Assembly: GCA_023213395.1 (NCBI GenBank) | Contig: CM041465.1 | Location: 95,549,741-95,613,740 of the forward strand | Direction of reading: 5' to 3' | DNA: 64,000 nucleotides | Origin: Cycas panzhihuaensis | Lineage: Eukaryota; Cycadophyta | Shown: positions 24,401-37,581 of the stretch, in pieces | Layout: each line of letters starts with the position of its first letter | How positions within the stretch are numbered: position 1 is the first letter of the stretch | The notes under the pieces: model-generated | Databases searched by the model: none | What the model saw: only the letters and a program-made list of their open reading frames with translations | Told to the model about the DNA's origin: nothing | Translations under genes and position numbers: made by a program

Positions 24401-24797
24401 GATCTTTTTAACAATTCTTTGTTTGGAAATCTTTGCAACTAAGGACATTATTTAATTTACCAAAGGTTGTGTATTTGTGATGAAATCATTAACATATTCA
24501 TATGTACTCATCCTAAGATTTTCAAAATTCCATCTTAGTATTTGTAATTTAGCACTACAAGTATCTTTCAATGTAGTTTTTAAGGCATCCCAAACTTCAT
24601 TTAAAATACCAACATCATAAACTCTAGGAAATATTAGATCATCCAAAGTATAAAAGATGAGATATAGAGTTTTATTATCTTTCTTCCTTAAGTCCTTCAA
24701 TTATTTTTCTTAATTAAGTGATAATTAAATAGTAAGAGTAATTAGAGAAGGTGGTGTATAGTCATTTTTAACAAATTCTTGTAAATCATATACTATT
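21486..24797 (-). pseudogene. C2: Ty1/copia gag-pol remnant, main part
   Basis: Read leftwards from 24797: Gag (YDLQEFVKNDYTPP, then KDLRKKDNKTLYLIFYTLDD and VWDALKTTL, 24450-24790); a Gly/Arg/Ser-rich gag end near 24050-24115; protease-region residues near 23850; integrase C-terminus with CIFIGYSSKENAYTLF and FISRYVIFYE (about 22710-22815); RT residues HMLQTKYTMDILKKFNMSTC (about 21950-22025); and RNase H with IFCDNQNAI and LHHYRSKDQ-type end (about 21490-21700). The RT segment with the catalytic YVDD is missing, so an internal deletion lies near 22080-22250. The gag N-terminus is not here; it continues at 44136-44250, across the inserted element X1. Confidence 0.85.
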
Positions 24798-25311
24798 TGT
24801 TAGAATTTAGAATTTAAATTTAATATCATGTTATGATATAATAAGTATATACAACTAAAATATAACAAGCATGCATAATAAATGAATCATGAGAAATATA
24901 CCCATATAAAATAATCAACATGAATTATAAAGTGAATAAAATATTAAACATACAATAAGGACTCAATAAGCATTCACTACAAAAGAGATAATATATTTAT
25001 ATATGAAAAATCCATTGTAGGAAAAACCATAGGAGAAGGTAGAGTTTGGAGCTCTTTTTAAATATCAAAATAAGTACATCTCTAGGTCTTAAGCTTTTAA
25101 GTGATATGCATACATATTTATATCAATAGTCACCTCATGAGTAGCCTATTATTTCTCTTGAGCTTTTAAATTATCTAATAGGATATTTCAATAGATATAT
25201 ATGCATATCACATCTCTTAATATATTTGATAAGTGGGGTTGTGTATATGTTCACAACATTAACATTAAACATTATATATATGAATAATCATTCCAATATT
25301 TATATATTCTA
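24798..25311 (-). repeat. X1 3' LTR (R1)
   Basis: About 514 bp, plus-strand start TGTTAGAATTTAGAATTT. It is alignable along its length with R2 (43628-44135) and R3 (55337-55842). Shared blocks include the run ending in GAGAAATATA near 24900, AGTCACCTCATGAGTAG near 25130, and CATTAAACATTATATATATG near 25265. A purine-rich stretch (minus strand AAAGAAGAA) lies next to its right edge, as for a 3' LTR of a minus-strand element. Confidence 0.88.
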
Positions 25312-25390
25312 GAATTCTTCTTTAATGCTTAATATCTTTAAATTTTCATCTTTAAGTCTCCAATTGCTTGGTTTTTAATGTCTTCATGTC

Positions 25391-25693
25391 TGTTGGGTGA
25401 AAGATCTAGTTGCCATACTCCATTATACTAAAGTAATGACACATAATAAGAACAAAATGAAGAAAAAAATTTAATAGCAAAAATGAGAGGTGAGAATTAT
25501 GACTTCCTTTCATATTCAACCTTATATATCAGAGGATGTACATTAGGGTTTCTAAAGGCATTTCCTGCCTAATAACATAATCTTAAAATTATACCTAAAT
25601 GTAAATGAAATTATATTTAACTATGTGACTTAGCTAACCTAAAGTCACCTTTATATAATTAATCTAATGACCTTGATGTATTAACATCCATAA
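25391..25693 (-). repeat. C3 3' LTR
   Basis: About 303 bp. On the plus strand it starts TGTTGGGTGAAAGATC and ends near CATCCATAA. It is collinear along its whole length with 39279-39584, for example TATATATCAGAGGAT and ACTAACCTAAAGTCAC-type blocks. The terminal CA has decayed to AA. Confidence 0.92.
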
Positions 25694-25694
25694 A

Positions 25695-25704
25695 TCCCCC
25701 TCTT
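25695..25704 (-). other. C3 polypurine tract
   Basis: On the minus strand AAGAGGGGGA lies directly before the 3' LTR, the usual plus-strand priming site. It agrees with the primer-binding site at the other end. Confidence 0.8.
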
Positions 25705-25999
25705 CATGGTAAAAGGTCATTATGATAAAATCTATTCTATGAGATCTTCATTTGAGCCTCATTATTACATTGACACTTTTATGGGAAAACCCTCATGGGG
25801 AATAAAAAACTGTAAACTTTCTAAGATCTATATCCCCTTAAATCAAAATGTCTAAGGTGACTTGATGTAGCCTGATAGCCAGGTAGCTTAAATATGCAAC
25901 TTGATCTATTGAGTCTCCATATACCATTTGGTCATCCTTCCTGCCCTTTCAGGTTTTTCCAAGTTCTAATTTTCTAGGACTAGTATAACCCTTATCCTT

Positions 26000-26125
26000 C
26001 GGTACCCACAAGGGATTTTCATAAATAAGATAGAGCATAGACTTACTCTTATTTTTTCACACCCATAAGGGGTTTTCATGAATGGAATAGAGTATGATGA
26101 TCTTTTTATTATTTCCTCTAATCAA
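26000..26125. repeat. Imperfect tandem duplication (about 60 bp) in the C3 3' region
   Basis: The phrase CCCACAAGGGATTTTCAT...AATAGAGTATGATG-like occurs twice head to tail (about 26008-26063 and 26068-26125). It lies between the end of pol and the 3' LTR, in non-coding sequence. Confidence 0.6.
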
Positions 26126-26129
26126 TTAG

Positions 26130-29100
26130 AGATGGAGTCCTGAAGGTTGAGCTACCTATGAAACTATCAAAACTTCATCCTTTGCAGTAGTTTAGTGAAG
26201 ATATCAGCCACTTGATCTATTATAGGACAGTACTCTAGTTGAATTGTGCCATCATAAACTAGTTCTTAAATCCTATGGACTTTTGTACTTATGTGTTTGG
26301 TACAATTATAAAATACATGATTTTTTATCATGTGGATTGCTAATTGATTATCTATACGAAAGCTAGTATGACTTGTTTGGGTGATATTGAATATTTCTAA
26401 TCATTTCCTAAGCCATATCACCTCCTTGCTAGTCTCAGAAGTAGTAATATATTCAGTTTCGATAATTGAATTAGTAACTATCTTCTACTATCTAGATATC
26501 CATGATATTGGTGATGTTCTAAGAAACATTATATACCTAGATGTGGATCTCCTTGTGTCTTTATCTTTGGCAAAGTTTGAGTCTATGTATGTATATAGTT
26601 TAAACTATAAATTAGATTCATATAATAGACCATATTTATTGGTTGTCTTAAGGTACCTCAACACTCATATTACTATCTTTTAGTTATTTTACTTATGATT
26701 TTTCATATAACGAGTAAGAATGCTGATAGAGTATGTAATATTAGGTCTTGTATTAGTAGTATATATAAGACTACCTACAAGTTACTTATAAAGTGTTACG
26801 TTCACCTCTCTATCATCACCATCAATTGTTAGTTTGACATTGGGTTATATTAGAGTGGCTATAGTTCAAGCATCTTCCAATAGAAACTTTGTTAGAAAAT
26901 TATTGATGTACTTTTCTTGAGAAAGAAAGTTTTTGTCATCTTTCTAAGTGACTTCAATCCCTAAGTAGTATTTCATCAACCCAAGGTTAGATAGTTTGAA
27001 TATTTTATCTAAGTCCTTCTTTAGTTGGTTGATTGTCTATTCATTGTTTCCCAATGTAAGCATATTATCCATAAAGATTAAGAGACAAGTGACTTTATAT
27101 TTTTGGCATTTGATGAATAGTGTTGCATCAATATCTTGGTACTCATAAACCTCATATCTAAGTTACCTTATTCTTTCTGATAACTTAGTGAACTAAGTAC
27201 GAGGGGCTTGTTTAAGGCCATATAAGGACTTTTTGAACCTGCACACTTTATGCTTTAGACAAGTAATCTCAAATCTTTCATGTTGAGCCATATAGATTTC
27301 TTATTCAAGATCACCATTAAGAAATGTAGTTTTTACATTGAGCTAGTAAATCTTCTAGCCATGTTGAGTTACCAAGACCACAAGAGTTCTAATTGTAGGC
27401 CACTTAGTTGTAGGTGTAAATACTTTAGTGTAGTTGATCCCTTTGCTACCAACCTTACCTTATGTTTTTTAAGGGTGTTATCAGATCTATATTTATCTTT
27501 ATACATCCATTTATTTTAAACTACCTTTCTTCTAAGTGGTAGATTAATGAGCTCCTATGCACCATTTTTTATAAGAGATTGATACTTTTCATTCATGGAA
27601 TTCCTCTAAGTTATATGTTTTACAACTTCTTGATACAAGATGGGCTCTTCATTGAGAGCAAGATGCACTTCTATTGGTTCTAACTCAATAAAAAATAATT
27701 CTTTTATCTTGGCTCTATAGGCACTTTGAGTGCTAATTTTGCCCACTGCATCAGGTGGTATATCCTTATTTATTTAGCAGACTTCATGAGAAAGTCAAGT
27801 TAGGAATGAAGTCTTCATTTATCCAACTATATAGTCTTTATTTGGATCAAAAAAAGGATCATTTTACATATTTGTTGAGGAGGATGTTGACGTATTTGGG
27901 GAGCATGATCCATCTGCCACTGCTTTGCCTTTGTTAACTCTGTTATTCTCAAATGGTGGTGCATGATGTGTACTCATTGTTTGAGATTCATAGCTACTAT
28001 CCTCTATGGCTCTATTGTTAGATTCTAATAGTTTGAGTAACTCTTGAGTGTCTCCCCTCCCAAATTTTAAAATCTATACATCATATTGAGTAGCATCATA
28101 ATAATAGTAGTTTGGTATTTGGGTGTCTAATTATAATAATTGATCCTATGTTTTAGCAAATACCATATCTTTGGTGACAATAATCTTCTGTTATGAAGGT
28201 ATAAAGACCTTGTACCTTTTCTTATCTATAGAGTAGCCAACAAAGATGCCTTTAAGTGTCTTAGGTTGGAGTTTATTTCTATCTCCATCCAATATATAGG
28301 CATAACATGTTGAGCCAAATATTTTGAAGTGGTAGGTAGTGGGGGCTTTTCCAATCTACTTTTCATTGAGAGAAGTTCCTCCTTTAGATGGGCTGATAGC
28401 ATTCATGTAATAAATAACTATCCAAATTGCTTTTGCACATAGGTAAGTAGGTACATTTTTATAAACTAACATAGCTCAAGCCATATTCATAATAGACCTA
28501 TTCATGCACTTGGCAACTCCATTCTATTAGGGGGTGCCTGCCATTGTAGTATGATGCTTGATGTCATTGTCTCATAGATAGGTTTCAAACTTAATAGAGG
28601 TATATTCTCCACCATTATCTGTTTGAAAACACTTAATCTGATAACCTGAATCCTTTTCAGTATGAGCTTTAAAAGCTTTAAAAACATAAAATACCTCATC
28701 TTTCTTGGCTAGAAAATCCACCTACACTTTCTTAGTAAAATTATCAATGAAAGATATGTAATATAATTTTTACTTCAATGATAGAATGGGAATTGGTCTA
28801 TATAGATTAGAGTGTGCCAATTGAAGAGGATAACTTGATTTCCACTAATTATCAACAAAGGGTTATTTATGAGATTTGGCTATGATACATGCTTCACATT
28901 TAAAGGGCTTGGAGGAGAACTTGGGTAGACCTAGAAGGGTATGACAAAGATCTCTAAGTTGATTGATATGAACATGGCCTATATGAGCATGCCAAAGAGC
29001 TTCTAGGGACAACTTAGGGTGTGTTAAAATAGTATTAAAAGTAAAATCTTCATCAACACAAGGGCTTCAAGTATAATTAGTTTCAAAAGATGGGGATTCA

Positions 29101-30560
29101 TTCAACTTAAATAATTTTCCAGTAAGCTTTCTAGTCAAGACCACTCACTTTGTTAGAGGGTGAATGACCTGGAGAGTTTTGTCATTTACGATAACACTAA
29201 GATCAAATCCACATGAGACAAGAGTGTATAAGGAGAGTAGGTTTTGTTTTAGATTAGTAATGCACAAGACATCAAGTAATGTAAAGTATATTAAGCCTAG
29301 GAGTTTTAGGTGTATGTTTTTAATACCTTCGACTAGTTGTTGGGATTTGTTAGCCATGTGAATGACACCATATATATTGGAATCAAAAGTTTGATATAGA
29401 TCATGATTACAGGTCATATGTTGTATCACTCCTATATTCATGATCCATGAGGAGGTGTTTGAAGTTATACTACTTACAACTCCAAGAGGGGTTTGCATTG
29501 GTGATTCTAGATCACAAGTGGCATAGCCATAATGAGCTTCAAAATCCCTCTTAGTTTGATCAATGGTTCTTCCCTCAAGTCTTTGAATGTGTGCTTCAGA
29601 AAAACCTATGCCAAACTATTCTTCATATGTTTCATCAACATTGTGAACCTTGTATTTTTATTGAAACTTAGGCAACTTATATATAGGTATACAACAATCC
29701 TTTGTAAGATGTCCTTTCCTATTGCACCTTTCACACATGATAATCTAATTTCTAATTTCTAAAGTATTAGTTTGTCCTGATTATCTTGCATTAAAAGGTG
29801 GTGCTTAGTCTTGAGACTGTCTAGGCTATTATTGTTGAGGGTTCTATTGCGTTTGTGGCTGATTTCCTCTACCTTGTCCTATACCCCTTGGTTGATTACT
29901 TCCTCTACCATGAGAGAGACCTTAATTCTTTGAGAAGAATACTTCTTCTTCCATGTCAAAAGTTGCATCTATAAGATGATCTAAAGTTGTAAAATTAATA
30001 TCAAAAGTCTTATTAAATTCTATAAACTTCTCTATAAGAGCTTTAAAGTTATGTGTCTTTAATATTCTACTTGATTGAAGACTCCTAGGCAAGTTCTTAT
30101 AATTATGTATATGTATACAAGACTATATGAGGAATGCCTACATAATACATTGGACCTTAAAATCTTTGTTTATTTCTTATTTGATTGGTTGAAGGAGGTT
30201 AATTATTTCATGTGTATATCCCTTTTGCATCTTCATCTTGTACATCTTTAAGACTAGATAAATAAATTCAAGGTTAGACTTTGCATCAAAATTCTTGCTA
30301 AGAACCTCAAGGACTTTCCAGGCTGTATCGTATTATTCTTCGTTAATTAAATTATGTAGGGAGTGATCAATAACTAATATAATACTTATACAAATCTTCT
30401 CATCATCAATCTCCCATTGTAATTTAATTGTAGGATTTGCTGGAGCTATAGGTGGCATTCCTCTATAGGCAAGCATTGTTGTTATCGTAAGAATGATAGA
30501 CGTATGCTATATAGGCTTTCCAAAGGCCTTTATACTTAGCAACATTCTTGACTCTAGTAT
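26130..30560 (-). pseudogene. C3 Ty1/copia gag-pol, complete in order but decayed
   Basis: Read leftwards: Gag (about 29900-30560, with WKVLEVLSKNFDAKSNLEF, a Gly/Arg/Gln-rich stretch and zinc knuckle CERCNRKGHLTKDC near 29720-29760). Protease WIMNIGVIQHMTC near 29410-29450 (DSG replaced by NIG). Integrase with zinc residues HAHIGH...CEACIIAKSH (28880-29000), core QTDNGGEYTS near 28600, IFGSTCYAYI near 28300. RT with VRLVAKG (about 27465), ARRT-type KKSLYGLKQAPR (about 27200-27245) and IFMDNMLTLG at the YVDD site (about 27055-27090). RNase H with RRSTSRYIMFL and AIHMIKNHVFY, end QVADIFTKLLQRMKF (about 26165-26210). Many stops; protease and RT active sites are altered. Confidence 0.92.
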
Positions 30561-31626
30561 ACTATAGATCCTAATTATCTTTCCCCTTTAAGATGCAGTT
30601 TACATTCTGCTTAAATTGAGAAGATATGGTGAAGATGATGAAGTAAAAGAGATAGTGAAGAAATAGTAAATGAAAATGCCACTGACACATGTGATTAATA
30701 CACCTAGCATAATAGGGAGAACTATGATTAAGTAGCAAGCAATGATAATAGCCCACCAACATTTATGGAAAATGCTCCTGACGTAACAGGGTATGATGAT
30801 ATATACAAATGGTAATATAAGGAGATCACAAAGATAAATAATATATCATGTGATCATAAAATCAAGATTATACCCATTTAGAAGCTGACATGTGGGTGTA
30901 TACAACTAAAAACTAAGACTTATATAGGATGTGTGATCAAACCTAAACCTTTATCTCAAGTCCAAATTAATTGAGGTGTCGATGCCTAATAGGGCTTCTA
31001 GTATACATATTAAGGCCTTTACATATAATACCTACACCTATGTTAGGTGATGAAATCCAAGTCACATTGGAGCCTAAGTACTTCTAATCCTTACCCAGTT
31101 CATTAATGAACAACTATATACCTCCTCTAAAGAGTCAAATGATATATGTATATCCCATGGCTATGATAAATATTAGACCAGGTATATTTTAATGTTGATT
31201 AAAGTTTTCAGTTTTTTTGAGTGGTTATCAAGATTATCCCTGATTGAAGGTTGTACGTATGACTAACCTATCTCTCTACCACTATTCTGGTTAAGACCAG
31301 ACCTAGTATAAAATTCACACCTCCCTTAGCACCTAGACTTTAGCCAATCATGGTTTATTTCAACTAAGGAAAATGTGTATACAAGTCAAGAACTAGTGGT
31401 ATAAGTCGTATGGATGAGATTCCTTTTAGGAAATAATACAAATTATTTCTGAATAACTTGAACTAAAAATTGAAATAGAAAGATGTCAAATATGCTTGCT
31501 TGCCTTCCATGCTTACTTTGTTGTTATTATTCTTTTATGTGTTACTTTATGCTATATGTGGAAATAGAAAGAGCATGCTAGATTTAGTAGGGGAACCAGA
31601 TGTTGCTTCCAATTAAAGGTTTCTCT
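30561..31626 (-). other. C3 leader, part 1
   Basis: This is sequence between gag and the LINE-2 insertion. It belongs to C3 by position. No open frame or motif could be supported. With 38224-39263 it makes a leader of about 2 kb, long for a copia element. Confidence 0.55.
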
Positions 31627-31759
31627 TACTTTAGTACAATGGTTTTTTTGATAAGGTAAAATAATATTGAAGGGGTTTTAACTAGGTCCTCAAACCTTGT
31701 ACATCTAGGCCCAACGGCTTAGGAAAGATGACCATGATAGGCCCATGGTCTAGCCTAAA

Positions 31760-34700
31760 TTAAAAAGATTCCTCTCAACCTCCCTTATCTGCCTCCCCAA
31801 TATGTGCGTCAAACCTTACCAGTCTCAGTAGCTCTTCCAGGTAGTCCTCCTTCCAAACCTTAGTTCTTTTATTTGTCACAGCCCAATTTGCCAGCTAGTC
31901 TGCTACCGAATTCCCTTCCCTGTAGGTGTGCTGGATCTAGACACCAATTTTGGAACTCAGAACATCTTGTACATCTCTAATAATATCTATACTATCCCAC
32001 CTAGGATCCGCTTCCCCCCTTAAACATTTTATCACATACATGGAATCGCCTTCTATGATCACCTTCTATACTCCCTCCTCATCCATCAGAGCTATCGCCC
32101 TTTACATGGCCCACACCTCTATTTTTTTATTTGATTAGAAACCTAAATACTCCATGAAATCCCAATTCAAATTCCCCATATCATCCCTATAGAGTCCTCC
32201 CCCACCTACCTCTCTAGGATTACCTTTGGTAGTACCATCAAAGTTAATTTTTTCCCAGGTTATATCTGGAGGGCTCCATTTGATTGTGCTTCTCCTCTCT
32301 CTATCGCCCTTCGAAAGACCTATTCCCCATTCCTCAAGGATGCCTTCTTCCCCCTTGGGGATCCTATCCTCCTTTGGGTGAATCAACATTTCTAAAATAC
32401 CCTTCTTGATTTTAGTGAGCAAAATCGCACTGTCTGTCTCTTTACTCTAAAAAATTCTCCTGTTGCGCTCTTTCCAGATATTTTAAGAGCCCACCAGGAG
32501 GATTATCTTCCAAAGGCTAGCAAGCATTTTACTCTTAAATGGAGAATCCCAAGCTATCCACTGATCTTTTAGTGATTTAGATGAAACCCAAACTAAACCC
32601 AGCCTGGACCAAATTTTGTTCTAGATTCCTATAGCATAGGGGCAATGAATACAAAGGTGGTCCAGGGTCTCAGCTTTCGCCTTACATAGAATGCACCTAT
32701 TCACCAACTGGAAGCCCTACTTCAAGAGGTTATCTGTTGTTAGGATTTTGTTTCGTAAGCATAACCACAAAAAAGTGGCGATCTTTGGGAGAAGCCCCAT
32801 CTTCCAAACCCCAGCCAGTAAGTCATTCCTAGCCTAGCCTTCCCTATTCATCATTAGATTATAACCTTCTTTAATCGTATATGAACCCTTTAATGAAAGG
32901 GGCCAAATCAGAGTGTCAAGAGAGGACTGCTTCGGAATGTACTGGTTTTCTAAAACCACCTTCACTCTATGAATCTCCTCCTCAAGACCTTGCAGCTCCT
33001 CAAATGATCTCCATTGTCTATCCTTATCCTGCCCCACCTAGTAATGCTTGACAAGATACCTAAAGCTATTCTCACAAACCCTCTTCAGGGTGCCAATATT
33101 TGGCATCTCCTCTAATTTAAAGTGTTCGCACCATTTGTCTTCCCAGAACCTTATACTTTCTCCGTCCTCTAATCTCCAACGTATTCCTTCTCGCAAGAAG
33201 GAGTGTGTAGACCAAATGGCCCTCTATATAGGGGAGCCCTCGAGGCAAAACTCCTCATTCATCAGGAAAGGTTTATCCCTTAAGTATTTCCTTGCTATGA
33301 TTCTCCCCCAGACCAAACCAGCTTCTTTGGTAAGTCTCCATCCCATCTTGGCTAAAAGATCTTCGTTAAAAAGGCCCAGCCTTCTAATATTAAGTCCTCC
33401 TGCCCACTTAGGCTTACAAACCTTCTCCCATGATACTGGATGGATTCTCTTTTTATCTTCAGGCCCAGACCAAAGAAATCTCTTCATAATGCCCTCCAAT
33501 GTAGAAATAACCTTGCCTGGCATCTTAAATACAGTCATTTGATAAACTAGAATGCTCTGAAGAGAGGCCACCACTAACTAAATTTTCCCAGCCTAGCTAA
33601 GAAATACCCCTTTCCATCCTACCAGTTTCTTATTGAATCTACTCACAATGGGGTCCCATAGATTCTTCCCCATCTTACCCACGAAGAGAGGCATACCCAG
33701 ATATGAGGCAGAAAGGGGTCTTCTGGAGATCTCTATAACCCTACTGATCCTTCTCTGTTGCCTCTCCGTTGTGTTGATAAAGAAGATTGAGCTCTTATCC
33801 AGGTTGATTCTTTGGTTGGTAGCCCTTTCATATGCTTGAAGACCTACTTTTAAGGCCCTGGCCTCCCCCAGGGAGGCCCTGCACTGAAAGATGTTATCGT
33901 CAACAAACTGGTGATGCACAATATTATCCAAATTGGAAGATGCCTTCAGGCCTATTATCCACCCTATCCGCTGGGCCTCCATTATAGCCCTCCTTAACAA
34001 TTCTACCATGATAATAAAGAGGAAGGGAGAGAGGGGATCACCTTGTCTTAAACCACTGGATCTGGAAAAGAAAGGTGTTGACTACCCATTTATAATCACC
34101 GAAAAAGAAACCCTAGATATGTAACATCTCAGCCAATCCCTCCAAACCTCCCCAAAACCAAATGCCTCTAGGCAGTCCAACAGATAGTCCTAGTCCACCC
34201 AGTCGTAGGCCTTAGACATATCTATTTTAATTATCATACCTGCTTCCTTGCGATGAAGAGTTGAGTGCAGGGTTTCGTGGATAGTAATTATACCATTCGT
34301 AATTTGTCTTCCCTTGACAAATCCATCTTGATTTGAAGAAATGATTGTCAGAAGGGTCTCCCTGAGATGGTTTGCTAATACTTTAGCCAAAATCTTATAT
34401 TTTACATTACAGAGGCTAATCGGTCTAAAATCTTCCATCATTTCCGCTCCCTCCTTCTTCGGGATCAAGACTAGAAAGGTAGCCTGCCACTCTTTCAGAA
34501 TTGTTCGCCTGAGAAAGAATTCATTTAATACCAATATTAAGTCATCCTTGATAATCTCCCAGTATACTTGAAAAAATCCAAGAGGAAACCCATCCAGCCC
34601 TGGGGCCTTATCCCTACCCATTTTGAATAAGGCATTCTTGACTTCTTCTTGAGAAAAGGGTTCTGTTAGTTTACTGTTAAGAGCCTCAGAGATCACTTTC

Positions 34701-35983
34701 AGAATGTGTTGCATAAGTTTAGCCCTTAGGTCAAGATCCTGACATCTAGGTTCTGCATATAACTCCTTGAAGTATTCCAATGTAATTCCACCAAACTGAT
34801 CCTCTGACTCATGCATTACCCCATCCCTGCTTTGAAGTTTACTGATCCTATTATGAGCCTTGTGCTTCAAGGTGGACAGATGGAAGAACTTAGTATTTCT
34901 ATCCCCCTCCTTTATCCACTGCTCTCTAGATTTCTGTTTCCAGAGGATTTCCTCCCTAGCCATCACCTCTTCTAATTTCCTGTTGGCGAAATATTCAGTT
35001 TGATCCAAATCCTGGGTCCTTCCTTCTAGTTGGATCCTATCCTCGATCCCGTTTAGCTCCGTCAACAAGGCACCTTTGACTTCAAAGATGTTTCCAAAGA
35101 CCTCCCTATTCTAGATCTTGATTTGTTGTTTAATCTAATTCAACTTCTTCGAAAACATAAACATGGCACAGCCATGAACTGGGACTCCCCACCACTCACC
35201 AATCCTCCCTCTAAGGTCCACGTGCTTTTGCCATATAAGTTGAAAACGGAAGGAGGCCCCTTTATGATTACCTGGGATGGACCCCTCAAGAACTAGGGGA
35301 GAGTGGTTTAAACCAGATTTCGGTAGAGCCTCTAATTTAGTTCCTTCAAAGTGACAGGACCATTCGTAGTTTGTTAGCATCCTGTCTAATCTGCATTGAA
35401 TGTGATTATATCCTAACTGCCTGTTGGACCAGGTATACTTAGCTCCCCTAAGAGGAATGTCCATCAGGCCTCCCAATTGCAAGAACTCTCCAAGATCATA
35501 CATGCTTCTAGTCCAACTAGTATGGCCCCCTATCTTCTCTTCTGGGCTTAGGGGAGAATTGAAATCCCCCACCACCAACCAGGGGCCATCCCAATCTTTA
35601 TGGGCCTCCACCAATCTTTCTCATAATCTCTTCTTACCCTCAACTGAAGTGGGGGCATAAACATTAGTGATCTAATACTCCTTATTAGTCTATATACAAA
35701 CCAAACCTAAGGTTATGAAGTACTCATTCATGCCCACCTCATAGCCTTTCCACTTATTTGAGTTCCATAGGGAGGCCAACCCCCCAGAGCCTACCGACCC
35801 TACGACCTCCCTCCCATCTCCTCTTCTCTAGATCTTGTTGAACACCTCTCTTTTCTTAGCCTGATCCAATTTTGTCTCCTGCAAAAGGACAAGATCCGTG
35901 CCTATCCTAATCCTCAATTCCTTTACCAATCTCTGCTTTGATGGGGCATTGAGGCCCCCAATATTCTAGGATAAAACCTTCAT
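31760..35983 (-). pseudogene. LINE-2 ORF2 (endonuclease, RT, zinc finger, RNase H)
   Basis: About 1,400 codons from MKVLS at 35983. Endonuclease: VLLQETKLD, WLVVGDFNSPLSPEEK (about 35530-35590), DIPLRGAKYTWSN (35420-35470) and LNHSPLVLE (35290-35320). RT: KAPGLDGFPLGFF (34570-34610), DFRPISLCNVKYKILAK (34380-34440), IIKIDMSKAYDWVDWDYLLD (34180-34245), GLRQGDPLSPFLF (34030-34070) and QFVDDNIF (33885-33910), with both catalytic Asp kept. Zinc finger: CILCKAKAETLDHLCIHC (32645-32705). RNase H: INFDGTTKGNPREVGGGG (32200-32255), IEGDSMYVI (32030-32060), REGNSVAD (31890-31920). About 20 stops interrupt it, most TAG. The longest open part is 34190-35068. Confidence 0.95.
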
Positions 35984-36009
35984 GGATATCTTGGAGCTCC
36001 TCCCCTCAT

Positions 36010-37581
36010 CCTTTCCTGCTTCTGAGGATAGGGCCCTCTAGCGCTCCCCCTCCTTTAACGTACTCTGATATCCTATGTCGATCTGAGCCTATGTTTCCTT
36101 TTCTTTGGTTGCCTTTTTAGGCGGTCTTCCCACCTTCTTTTCTATCCCATAGTCTGGAGCCTTCCTTAGATCCAGCATATTACCTTTTGAGACCCATTTT
36201 CATGTCCCACCTCCTCCCTTATCTGGATCTACACTTTTGACCCTGGTTCCAGTAGCTCCTTGCCACGATACCTACCGCCTCCTCTTGGTTGCTCCTAAGG
36301 TTCCCCCTCTTCTATCTCTGATAAGTAACCCTCTAAATCCCAGTTAATGTTCTTCACAATCTGAGCCAGAGCCAGCTCCATGCCTATAGGGGATAAATCC
36401 CTACCCCTAGCCATCTGACTAGCAATCTTTGTTTGATCCTTAGAAGCCTATGCCAGCAATCCCTGATCCAAGCATGGTGCAGGTCCCGTGTTTCTAATAA
36501 TCTCTACACCTTTAGTTTCTCCCCTTCTAACCTCTGATTTTGCTGTTTCCTTGCCACCATCTTCCTAAACTACCTTGTCTATCAATATCTCCCTAGCTTT
36601 TGCTTTATCTATGGGGCATACCGAAGCGAAGCCTGATTCCTAGACCATTACCTGGCCCATCTCACTATGGGGCTTACCATCATCATCGATTGACTTTATA
36701 CCTCTAGATGCCTCTGTTCCTTCACCAAGTTCATTTCTATCCACATCCTTACTTAACCTTTCGATACCTATTGATGATGCCTCCTCCCTGATTATTTCTA
36801 CTTCTCCATCTTCTTTCTCTTTACATTCTTCCTGCTTATCTATCCTTATTGGAATCCCTGGGCATTGAAAGAGGAGATGCCCCCTGCTCTTACACTTTGC
36901 ACATCTAAAACCCTCCACTTTATAAAATAAACATTGAATGATAGATCTTCCATCCGACTCAATCTCAACCTCGTCTAGGAGCTCACTATCGAGCCTAGCT
37001 AGAATGCAAAATCTAGCATTCACCAATCTGGATCTATGTTTTGTTGTTGAGTCCATAGCTAGTAAAGGCTTGATCATCTTGGCCACCCCTTTTACCATCT
37101 CTGGGTTCTAGAAGTGCAAAGGGAGCCCTAGCATCTGCACCCAAACTGGGGCTTGTTTTACCATAGGAATGCTAGGGTCAAAATCTGGATGCCACTTCTC
37201 CAGAGATATGGCCTTTCTCCTGAACATCCATGGGGATTTTAGAAGGATGGGGATCAGATCCTCTTGGTTAGCAAACCTAAAGAGGACACATCCCTTTGGC
37301 ATTGACATAACCTGAACCGGGTTTCTAGTTTTCCACTTATTTCTGATCCACTCTCTGATGGTGTCCAATCCTGGTTTAGGACCCAGAAACCTGCCCACCA
37401 GGCTATTTTACCAATATTGTATGGTCTTTTTAGTTACCTCTTTTAGAATCAAAATTTTAAATTGGTTTCCAATCTTGACAGGGTAAATTTCATGTTCTTC
37501 ATGGTTTCTATTCCTCAATACGTCTAGGTAGGTCCTCCCCATGGGTAAGGACTGAGACTGGTTTGGTGATATTTGCATCAT
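36010..37581 (-). pseudogene. LINE-2 ORF1 (DUF4283-like, zinc knuckle)
   Basis: Starts at ATG 37579-37581 (MMQISPNQSQSLPMGRTYLD). It continues through MSMPKGCVLFRFANQEDL and LEKWHPDFDPSIPM (the DUF4283-type domain of plant L1 ORF1 proteins), QAPVWVQMLGLPLHF, then a CCHC knuckle CAKCKSRGHLLFQC (36870-36910) and an acidic, Ser-rich tail. Stops occur near 37406 and 37105 and in the tail; a one-base frameshift lies near 36300. The tail (RPPKKATKEKE, about 36105-36140) reads in the frame of ORF2 through the MKVLS start. The protein is expected to bind the LINE RNA. Confidence 0.9.

Noticed and set aside
33048-33542. 164-codon plus-strand open frame
   Set aside because: It is the shadow of LINE-2 ORF2; the minus strand continues the RT-domain homology.
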